Shown here piece by piece: positions 42,844 through 49,690 of a stretch of DNA of 64,000 nt. The stretch is from a virus. The stretch is taken from positions 62,001-126,000 of the IMG/VR virus record IMGVR_UViG_3300025276_000023. The stretch is one strand, 5' to 3'. Within the stretch, counting starts at the first letter, position 1. Every line of letters starts with the position of its first letter. The position numbers were made by a program, and so were the translations under genes. The notes under the pieces were generated by a model. It saw nothing but the letters and a program-made list of their open reading frames with translations. It ran no database searches and was not told the origin of the DNA.

Positions 42844-43339
42844 ATTACCTAAAGAAGCTCTATCAAATAAAGAAATGATAGCTAAGTATATCGTTGCTTT
42901 AGTCAATGGTCCGTTAAGTCAAATCAAACAAGACTTGAAGGATGGGGGTTGCACTATCCATATTGGATTTAATGAAGACTTTGAACGTGAGCAAGTAGCT
43001 GGGTTTGCTGATAAAGACGTTCTGCTGAATGCACATAAGCAATTGAACTTCACTATATTAGTTACAGGTTTAGAAGCGGGTGGTCGTGATTTCTCTGCTA
43101 AGACTAACGTACCTACTTTATCTAGCGATATTAGAAGCACTGAATTAATTATTCATTTAAGCCATGGTGATTTAAGAGGATTCGTTCCAGAAGTTAAGAT
43201 TGAAGAAAGCGATGGATTTAAAGTAGAGATCTCTAGTCTATTTTATTATACGGTAGATCGTTTCCTAACCAATCTATCCAATGGTGTTGTTCTAAAGCAA
43301 TGCAGCGGCGCTGAAGGACGTAATCGTTACCATGTCTAA
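42836..43339 (+). CDS. Unknown protein overlapping the HigA-like gene
   Basis: The start at 42836 (MNELPKEALSNKE, 167 aa) follows AAGGAATTATTCG; an ATG at 42818 in frame is less well placed. The protein is mixed alpha/beta (GGCTIHIGFNEDFEREQVAG, TELIIHLSHGDLRG). Overlaps of 8 bp on both sides put it in one unit with the HigA-like gene, the usual position for a toxin. Nothing in the sequence identifies a ribonuclease, so toxin status is conjecture. Confidence 0.62.
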   Translation: MNELPKEALSNKEMIAKYIVALVNGPLSQIKQDLKDGGCTIHIGFNEDFEREQVAGFADKDVLLNAHKQLNFTILVTGLEAGGRDFSAKTNVPTLSSDIRSTELIIHLSHGDLRGFVPEVKIEESDGFKVEISSLFYYTVDRFLTNLSNGVVLKQCSGAEGRNRYHV

Positions 43340-43772
43340 AGATACGCGCCATATATGTGATGTGCTTCGAGAAGAGTTCTTAGAGCCAAATAACCTTAGC
43401 CGTATAAAAGCAGTTAAAGCAATGCAGATGTCAAATACGGTTTACTCGCATACAGCTAAAGGGAAACAAATGCCAAGCATAACGTTCTTCTCTAAGCTAG
43501 CTCATTATACAAATACAGATGTAGAGTTTTGGATAGAGCAACATGCAAGATGGTGTGTAGAGCGTGCTAAGGATCTTTTAGCTGAACTTAAACCTCGCCC
43601 TTGCTTTGAAGATAAAGTCTTGACCTGTGAAGAACCAGAACCCTATACAGATAAAGACTTAATCATGTTCGACCTCAATGCATTAGTACGTGATAATAAG
43701 AAAGTAGCCTATAATAAGAAAGCAGAAGGTAAGTTCTCTGCTTTTCCAGCTCCACCAACAATGTTAAAATAA
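43332..43772 (+). CDS. HigA/VapI-like antitoxin homologue (Xre helix-turn-helix)
   Basis: Residues 8-80 match the HigA/VapI family pattern closely in layout: ICDVLREEFLEPNNLS at the start (compare 'G-E-x-L-R-E-E-F-L-x-P-x-x-x-S'), a helix-turn-helix across 23-55, then TDVEFWIEQHARWCVERA (compare 'S-P-E-F-W-L-x-L-Q-x-x-Y-x-L-x-x-A'). HigA proteins bind operator DNA and neutralise a co-encoded HigB RNase. Here a ~65-residue charged tail follows. No obvious HigB is next to it; it may be an orphan antitoxin that blocks host HigB, or a phage repressor. Confidence 0.72.
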   Translation: MSKDTRHICDVLREEFLEPNNLSRIKAVKAMQMSNTVYSHTAKGKQMPSITFFSKLAHYTNTDVEFWIEQHARWCVERAKDLLAELKPRPCFEDKVLTCEEPEPYTDKDLIMFDLNALVRDNKKVAYNKKAEGKFSAFPAPPTMLK

Positions 43773-43784
43773 AAGGATATTCCA

Positions 43785-44006
43785 ATGTCAGGTTTTATAA
43801 AGTTCTCAATCTATTCGTCAGTTCTATTTATAATGATGGTACTACTTCTATTAGCGTTTAATAATAACGTAGAAGAAGCTAAGGTAGCATTTGTTATTAT
43901 ATACTTAACAGGTACACTTCGATACAATGCAAGTGAAGATGTTAATTACGGTTCAGAATGTTTTATCTGGTTCTTACTCAAACCACGTAAATACTTCACC
44001 GAATGA
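43785..44006 (+). CDS. Small membrane protein
   Basis: The 73-residue product has a strong membrane helix (SVLFIMMVLLLLAF, ~12-25) and a second hydrophobic stretch (VAFVIIYLTGTL, ~35-46), with a short basic C-terminus. AAAGGATATTCCA precedes the ATG. It is the last gene of the unit; the ~140 bp after it hold promoter motif copy 6. Confidence 0.64.
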   Translation: MSGFIKFSIYSSVLFIMMVLLLLAFNNNVEEAKVAFVIIYLTGTLRYNASEDVNYGSECFIWFLLKPRKYFTE

Positions 44007-44082
44007 AAACGCGGTATTATTTTACACACATCGCTAATGATTTGACGAACAGCTAATACCTGATTCGAAAACAAACCAAGTA

Positions 44083-44102
44083 TATATCATCCTAGTGAGA
44101 TT
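44083..44102 (+). promoter_or_regulatory. Putative early promoter motif, copy 6
   Basis: TATATCAT, five bases (CCTAG), then TGAGATT, 43 bp before the 44146 start. Together with the terminator at 44622 it frames a single gene. Confidence 0.6.
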
Positions 44103-44145
44103 TCAATAAAGAAGTCCGCTACATTAAACCAATAAAGGAAATACC

Positions 44146-44598
44146 ATGTCTTTAAAAACTAATACTACAGATCTTTCAGCAATCATCAAAACTAAACTTG
44201 CGCTAGTAGACGGCGAGATTAACGATACTGTAGCATACGAAGATTCATTACCAGAAGGTCTTGATCTAGATACAGTTAAATCAGTTCGTTCACATGACAA
44301 AGCATACGTGCCAGCATTTACTCACGCTGCACAAGCTGTTGTTTTCGACGCAATGAAAGCTGACTCTGAAGTAACTTCTGTTAAAGCAACTACTGATCTA
44401 CATGGCGGCGATAGCTTCTCAGCAACTATCAATCGTTCACGTAGCTTCCCAGTACCTGGTGAGAAAGACAAATCAACTGTAACAGTTTACGGCGCTACTT
44501 CTGTATCGTACGCAAGTGCTGCTGGCAAAAACGCTGGTGAGCTTAAGAAAGTATTATCTGCTGGTAAAGAACAGTTCGCTGCACTAGCTGAAAAGTAA
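44146..44598 (+). CDS. Probable abundant early protein of unknown function
   Basis: The 150-residue product is soluble, Ala/Ser/Lys-rich, with a beta-rich middle (ESPTTDLHGG-like stretch, then FSATINRSRSFPVPG and STVTVYGATSVSYASA) and helical ends. Codon use favours common-tRNA codons (GCT, GTT, AAA, CTT in runs) more than its neighbours. It has its own promoter-like motif and a very strong GAAA-loop terminator, and AAAGGAAATACC precedes the ATG. That set suggests high expression from an isolated transcript. I recognise no family; a DNA-binding or host-takeover protein are among possibilities. Confidence 0.68.
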   Translation: MSLKTNTTDLSAIIKTKLALVDGEINDTVAYEDSLPEGLDLDTVKSVRSHDKAYVPAFTHAAQAVVFDAMKADSEVTSVKATTDLHGGDSFSATINRSRSFPVPGEKDKSTVTVYGATSVSYASAAGKNAGELKKVLSAGKEQFAALAEK

Positions 44599-44621
44599 CA
44601 ATTAAGAAACAATAGACAATG

Positions 44622-44660
44622 CTATGCAGGTGGAAACACCTGCATAGTTTTTATTTTTTC
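44622..44660 (+). terminator. Very strong GAAA-loop terminator with U-tract
   Basis: CTATGCAGGTG-GAAA-CACCTGCATAG followed by TTTTTATTTTTTC. Confidence 0.88.
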
Positions 44661-44677
44661 TCTATAAGGATCTACAC

Positions 44678-45061
44678 ATGACTACCCAACAACGATTACA
44701 TTCGCTTTCAGATGCACTTACACTAGTTGTAAACCCAGGCAGTAAAACAGTAGAGGAACTGTTACATTCACTAACTCCTCAAGAACTTAAAGATTTCGAC
44801 GAAGTATTAGACGATAATCTAACAGAGTTATTTTCATTGATAGTAACGGATAACGGTTCAATCATTCCAAATGCTGCTAAAAACTTAAAGGGTGATAACA
44901 CACCTGTGGTGCGCACTAAAGCTACTGACTCAATCGCTATTGTGGTAGAAGGTATTAGCATCTTTATTAAACAAGGCGAGTACCAAATGTCTCAAGCTGA
45001 CATTCCGGTTAAGCCAACTTCTTTCTTCTCTCGTATAGCCAACTGGTTTAAAAATCTATAA
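44678..45061 (+). CDS. Unknown protein with C-terminal amphipathic helix
   Basis: The 127-residue acidic protein ends with FFSRIANWFKNL after a Pro-rich linker, an amphipathic helix typical of membrane-surface or partner binding. The body is helical (SLTPQELKDFDEVLDDNLTE). AAGGATCTACAC precedes the ATG. It is followed 10 bp later by the 45072 gene. No family recognised. Confidence 0.68.
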   Translation: MTTQQRLHSLSDALTLVVNPGSKTVEELLHSLTPQELKDFDEVLDDNLTELFSLIVTDNGSIIPNAAKNLKGDNTPVVRTKATDSIAIVVEGISIFIKQGEYQMSQADIPVKPTSFFSRIANWFKNL

Positions 45062-45071
45062 GGATTCACAA

Positions 45072-45677
45072 ATGTCCAAGTCTCCAAAGTCAAACGATCG
45101 CAACCTTCGTAACTTATCTAGCGAAGAAAGCGAAATCGTAAAATCAAATATCAACTGGAGTTACTTCAACCGATTGTTCTGCTCTTCTTTTATACGTCAG
45201 TTACGTAAAGGTAATTTAGATGTACGCGGTACTACTTCGTACGCAACAATAATTAAAGAAACATCGCCTCGTCAACCTTATTTACAAACGTATATCAATG
45301 CAGCGGTACTAGGTCAATCATTACACAGAACATTTACTCAAAGTTCACTAAAAGTAATCGATACCTACTACACAGCCATATACAAAGCACTTGCACCGTT
45401 CATTAAAGAACATGGTACTACACCAGCAGCTTTCAATGCAGCCTTTGATGCGATTGAAACATTTGATGATGTAACACGTGATTACGTTGAAACAGTTCGT
45501 CAACGTAAAGATAACACCGCTACAATGGCAACTCTATTAGCAGGTTCAAAAGACCGTATAGTTTTAGTTGCACATCTGCTAGCTTTCAAATCGATTGTTC
45601 TAACAGAAGGTTACTTCTACGAAGATCAAACGGTAGAGCTAGAAATTGAAGAAGCAGATCCAGTAGTGGCTGAATAA
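45072..45677 (+). CDS. Unknown helical protein
   Basis: The 201-residue protein is helical with a polar basic N-terminus (SPKSNDRNLRNLSSEESE) and an acidic C-terminus (VELEIEEADPVVAE). TAAGGATTCACAA precedes the ATG. It ends at the strong hairpin at 45687, where the minus-strand tail genes converge. No motif. Confidence 0.68.
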   Translation: MSKSPKSNDRNLRNLSSEESEIVKSNINWSYFNRLFCSSFIRQLRKGNLDVRGTTSYATIIKETSPRQPYLQTYINAAVLGQSLHRTFTQSSLKVIDTYYTAIYKALAPFIKEHGTTPAAFNAAFDAIETFDDVTRDYVETVRQRKDNTATMATLLAGSKDRIVLVAHLLAFKSIVLTEGYFYEDQTVELEIEEADPVVAE

Positions 45678-45686
45678 ATTGCATAG

Positions 45687-45735
45687 ATAGAGAGGAGCAT
45701 TGAGCTCCTCTCTATTGTGTTTTCTTTTTTTTTTG
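45687..45735. terminator. Strong hairpin terminator between convergent units
   Basis: Twelve-bp stem ATAGAGAGGAGC / GCTCCTCTCTAT, five-base loop, plus tail TGTGTTTTC then T10. On the minus strand the stem is followed by CTATGCAATTT. Confidence 0.85.
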
Positions 45736-45736
45736 C

Positions 45737-46603
45737 TTAAGAAGTAACTTGCTCTGTAGAGATTAAGTTTAATGCTTCTTTGTAACCTGTTTGAGTGATA
45801 GCTTTGATGTTTGCATCAACGTCACCAATAAACAATTCACGGCTAGATGGATTAGCACCAACTAGGTTTAACTCGTCAAGTAATTTCTGAGCTAATTTAT
45901 TTACGCTATAACCAACGATTGTCGTAGCAGTAAATGGAATCTGGTATTCAAGCACTTGCTGACCAGTGAAGATATTACGCTCACCTTCAACCAAACCACC
46001 TGTCATAGGTTGTTGATTAAAACAAAGGAATGCGTGTACTACTTCACGGTGAGTAGGATCTGGTTCGATATGAAGCGTTACCATTGATGTATTAGCAGAT
46101 ACTAAACGATACTGTTCAACACCCGGTAATGTAGATACTAATGGAATACCTGTATCTGGATCTTGGATACCGTAACGAATCCAGAATTCGAAGAACTTAT
46201 TAACCGGCTTAAACATTCTTTCAACGAATGTATAGTTAGGTTCAGTACGCTCACGCTTAGACATTGACACGTCTTGCCAGAACTCACCAGAACGGTTAGC
46301 TTCAACCTGTGCATATTCAACATTGATTGTAGAACGGAAGCCAGTGGCTTGTTTACAGTTAAGTTCAATAAGGTCTTTTAATGTACCGTGAAAGATTTCT
46401 GGATTTTCTAATAAATCAAAGAAACCTGGAGATGATAAAAGAAGGTTGATCAAAGGCTGTTTAATGTAAGAAGCCCAGTTCAAACGTTTTTTGAAGTCAG
46501 GTGTAAAACCGTAAGGACCGCCGTTTAATTGTAGACCTGGTGTATTACCGTTAACTTCATAACCAGTACCAGCCTGGTTAAATAGAGCTGAGATGTTTTC
46601 CAT
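45737..46603 (-). CDS. Tail tube protein (phiKZ gp30-like)
   Basis: The 288-residue protein lies directly downstream of the tail sheath gene on the same strand, as gp30 follows gp29 in phiKZ and related giant phages. Size is right for a phiKZ-type tube protein. Contents are beta-rich with a helix, e.g. NVEYAQVEANRSGEFWQDVS and QQVLEYQIPFTATTIVGYSV. GGGAGAAACAG precedes the start and codon use is highly biased, as expected for a protein needed in hundreds of copies. Identification is by position and composition. Confidence 0.78.
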   Translation of the reverse strand: MENISALFNQAGTGYEVNGNTPGLQLNGGPYGFTPDFKKRLNWASYIKQPLINLLLSSPGFFDLLENPEIFHGTLKDLIELNCKQATGFRSTINVEYAQVEANRSGEFWQDVSMSKRERTEPNYTFVERMFKPVNKFFEFWIRYGIQDPDTGIPLVSTLPGVEQYRLVSANTSMVTLHIEPDPTHREVVHAFLCFNQQPMTGGLVEGERNIFTGQQVLEYQIPFTATTIVGYSVNKLAQKLLDELNLVGANPSSRELFIGDVDANIKAITQTGYKEALNLISTEQVTS

Positions 46604-46623
46604 CTGTTTCTCCCAATTGGGTT

Positions 46624-46648
46624 ACTAGGGGATTTCACTCCCCTAGGT
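46624..46648 (-). other. Hairpin between sheath and tube genes
   Basis: CTAGGGG / CCCCTAG with an eight-base loop, 20 bp upstream of the tube ribosome site. No U-tract or TATG on the minus strand. It may be a processing or attenuation site that adjusts the ratio of tube to sheath. Confidence 0.5.
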
Positions 46649-46653
46649 TAAAT

Positions 46654-48681
46654 TTAAATACTTGCTTTTAATAAGTCGTCGTAGCTGTGAGTAACAACAG
46701 AAACCTGGTTAGCAATACGTTGATGTGGAGAACCGATATGGATCTTAGTATTCCAAGTAGACGCAGAGTTTTCAAAATACGTCTCAGGACGAATTAAGAT
46801 GTTACGGCCAAACTTGTTAAGACATAGTTCAGAGATACGTACGTTAGAACGCTCAATGAATTGTTCTTCAGTTAAGGTATCGTTACCAACTAACTCAACC
46901 CACACGCGGAATGCAATACGTTTCACTACACCAGTGATGGTCATGATACGTTCGCTATTAAGCGTTGATTCAGAGCTATCGTAGATAGTCTGCCATGCAG
47001 GTACAAAGTTATCTTTAAGACCAGCTGAATGGATGTTAGTTAAACCAACAGACCATTGTTGATTGCGCACTGCATCTTCTGTCCAAACATCTGAGATGTC
47101 AGATAGACGAAGGTACTTGATCTTGTTCAACGGACTAACAGTGTAGTTCATGTTGTCTTTACGAAGACCGTCTTCTGAACCCATGTATTTAGCACGGTTC
47201 ATCATTAACTCATAGTTAGCAGGAACAGGTGCTGTCCAAGTACTATTAGCAATACGAGCTGACTGACCCATGATAGTAACACGACATGTCGCAGTGCCAT
47301 ATACAGTACTTTCAGGCACTAAACGGTAACGAGCACGTAACGCCATTGCTAAAGAGATTTCTTCACTAACAGATGGTTTAGAGATTGAAGAAATAAACGG
47401 AGTAGCAGAGATGTCCATGTCACTACGACCAGCTAAGATTTCAGCCATCGCATATTTAACATCTAGACCGAAACCAGTATCGTAGAAACACGACATTGGG
47501 AAACGAGCCATATCTTTGTACTTATCAGTCAAGCTACCAAAGTTACGTAGTTCATTTGCTATCTGTGCTTCAACAGCTTCGATAGAAAGATCACCATCAT
47601 CACCACCAACTAAGTAGTGAGTATTGATTTCAGTAAACTCAGGGTAGTTGTTTAAACTATCCGCTAAAGCAATCGCACGGTAAGGAATACCGTTATGATC
47701 GTTTGCAGTGAATAAGTTCATCAAGTACATGTCTTCATCTTCATTAGATACGCGAGAGTTAACGTTAGACTCAACACTTTGCATTAATGCTAATAGCTCA
47801 TCGACGTTATCTTGGTATAAGAACATGTCACCGAATGGACCATCTACGTCATTGTCTTCAGATACATATTGACTTTCATAGATGTCAGGTAAATAAAGAT
47901 CTTGTTCGTATATTGGATGGTACGCATCTGGTTTTAAACAGAAGTCGATTGAACGAGAACCATAAAAAGTATTCCAAACGTTCGCAGCGTATTTAGGATT
48001 TTCTTTTAATACGATTTCAAGACGGTGGAAATAAGCTTTTTGATCAAGCATTGAATCTTCATCAACTGGGCTAATACTGTTCGTTTTAGGAGAAGAGAAA
48101 CGTAGACCGATGCCGTCACCTAAAGAGCCAGCCCATTTAGCTGGAATGTCTAGGATCTTATAGATCTGAGACGTAGCACCTTCTTTAGTCTGAATGCCTG
48201 GAACTTTAGTACCATCGCCCATTGAATCAAAATCAAGATTCGTAAGTACTGGGATGATTGAAAGACCTGGAACAGCTTCGCCAGTTGGAACTTTATCACC
48301 TTGGTCAGTAATGAAGTGACCTTCATCATCAACTTCGTATAAAGGAATTTCAGTTTGTAAAACGTCATATGCAATTGTCATACCAGCAATGGCAGAACCA
48401 GGCATGTCTAAACGTTTGAAGAAAATTGGATTTGGCGCACCTAAACAACCCTTGATAAAAGGAGTTGTGTGAGTAGCGTATTTACCACGATAATCTAATG
48501 TATTTTCATGATAACGACGAGTAAATAAAACACCATCATTATAAGTTGCTTTATTTGTTCCCCATGCAGCAGGACCCATGAACCATGGTAAATGCTGTGG
48601 TGTATTCTCAGCTTCCGGCACTTGCGTGGCGATAGACTGATCCTGAATACCCAAGAAGGTAATTTTAGGATGTACTTTCAT
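46654..48681 (-). CDS. Tail sheath protein (phiKZ gp29-like)
   Basis: At 675 residues it is close to the phiKZ sheath (gp29, 695). Sequence features are those of contractile sheaths: an extended N-terminus (GIQDQSIATQVPEAENTPQH), a variable surface region with acidic loops (DEEDMYLMNL), and a conserved C-terminal part with NIHSAGLKDNFVPAWQTIYD, MTITGVVKRIAFRVWVELVG and FIERSNVRISELCLNKFG. The sheath contracts to drive the tube through the envelope. AAAGGAGTAAGCA precedes the start, a strong site. The tube gene follows. Confidence 0.85.
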   Translation of the reverse strand: MKVHPKITFLGIQDQSIATQVPEAENTPQHLPWFMGPAAWGTNKATYNDGVLFTRRYHENTLDYRGKYATHTTPFIKGCLGAPNPIFFKRLDMPGSAIAGMTIAYDVLQTEIPLYEVDDEGHFITDQGDKVPTGEAVPGLSIIPVLTNLDFDSMGDGTKVPGIQTKEGATSQIYKILDIPAKWAGSLGDGIGLRFSSPKTNSISPVDEDSMLDQKAYFHRLEIVLKENPKYAANVWNTFYGSRSIDFCLKPDAYHPIYEQDLYLPDIYESQYVSEDNDVDGPFGDMFLYQDNVDELLALMQSVESNVNSRVSNEDEDMYLMNLFTANDHNGIPYRAIALADSLNNYPEFTEINTHYLVGGDDGDLSIEAVEAQIANELRNFGSLTDKYKDMARFPMSCFYDTGFGLDVKYAMAEILAGRSDMDISATPFISSISKPSVSEEISLAMALRARYRLVPESTVYGTATCRVTIMGQSARIANSTWTAPVPANYELMMNRAKYMGSEDGLRKDNMNYTVSPLNKIKYLRLSDISDVWTEDAVRNQQWSVGLTNIHSAGLKDNFVPAWQTIYDSSESTLNSERIMTITGVVKRIAFRVWVELVGNDTLTEEQFIERSNVRISELCLNKFGRNILIRPETYFENSASTWNTKIHIGSPHQRIANQVSVVTHSYDDLLKASI

Positions 48682-48757
48682 TGCTTACTCCTTTGACGTT
48701 TTATAGTCGGGTTTATGTTATGATATCATATAATCAAATAAGCTAAGGATTACTACA

Positions 48758-49681
48758 ATGAAAACCCCTTCAGAAACAACAGCTGGTGTCATCTCTAGCA
48801 AGAGATTTAAAGACCTAGATTTTAAACTTAAACGTGCATTACTTGAGGGTGCGTTACCTAACCTAGTAAAGGGCATTAAGTTATTCGGTTTGGTCGACAA
48901 TAAAGATATACGTATTGAAGACATTCCACCTTTTCTTGATCCAGTCAAAGTAGATGATTCTTGGATAATCGATCTAAGATCACTTAAAAGTAAGGTACTT
49001 TATCAGGGTAGTAATATTTCATTACCTGATGATGGTTCTATAGGATTACTGAAAAGAACAGCATTCGCATGTATGCATTGGGAATCAGATGCTAGTACTT
49101 ACGATAGCTTAGGTAACTTCGGTATTATTTGTTTTGGTTTTTGGATAGGCAATATCATTTCAAACAGTGAAGGTTTACAGATAACTGACCGTAACCGTTT
49201 AATAGTTGCTGCTATGTTTTGGGCATGGACACAGAAGAATATCATTGGTAGAAAGCGTGATGATGAACTATCAGCCGATGAAGAAATGACAGCGGTTAGC
49301 GTTATCTCTGGCAACGTAGGCATTGAGCGTTCTGAGATTTTATCTATCGTTCGTTCATTAGGTCACATATCGGATATCTTTTCTTTTATATCTGCAATCA
49401 AGAAACTGAACATCAATCGTTTACGTAGCATCGATTCAGGTACATTAATTACACTGGTAGGTAACAGTTGGTTTGGCTTCATTGACAATAAGCATATGTT
49501 AGCTATCGCACTGGAGTACCCTCCGTACTTCTACTCAATCGTTTATGAAGCTCTTGAGAGTCCGCGTCTTTATAAGAAGACAAACATTGCAGGCGTTGTA
49601 GAGAACCAGCGTACAAACCATACGCTTCGTTCTTTTAAAGCTAACTTCAAAGACCTTATCAGTTCACTAGACGATAACTAA
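48758..49681 (+). CDS. Virion protein of the tail/baseplate unit, function unknown
   Basis: The 307-residue protein starts a run of six plus-strand structural genes between the sheath and terminase, the place of gp26-gp28 in phiKZ. It has no signal or membrane segment and no recognised motif. AGCTAAGGATTACTACA precedes the ATG, and the divergent intergenic region 48682-48757 contains TTATG twice, which could be the promoter for both directions. A tail or neck component is likely. Confidence 0.62.
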   Translation: MKTPSETTAGVISSKRFKDLDFKLKRALLEGALPNLVKGIKLFGLVDNKDIRIEDIPPFLDPVKVDDSWIIDLRSLKSKVLYQGSNISLPDDGSIGLLKRTAFACMHWESDASTYDSLGNFGIICFGFWIGNIISNSEGLQITDRNRLIVAAMFWAWTQKNIIGRKRDDELSADEEMTAVSVISGNVGIERSEILSIVRSLGHISDIFSFISAIKKLNINRLRSIDSGTLITLVGNSWFGFIDNKHMLAIALEYPPYFYSIVYEALESPRLYKKTNIAGVVENQRTNHTLRSFKANFKDLISSLDDN

Positions 49682-49690
49682 GGATTAAAC

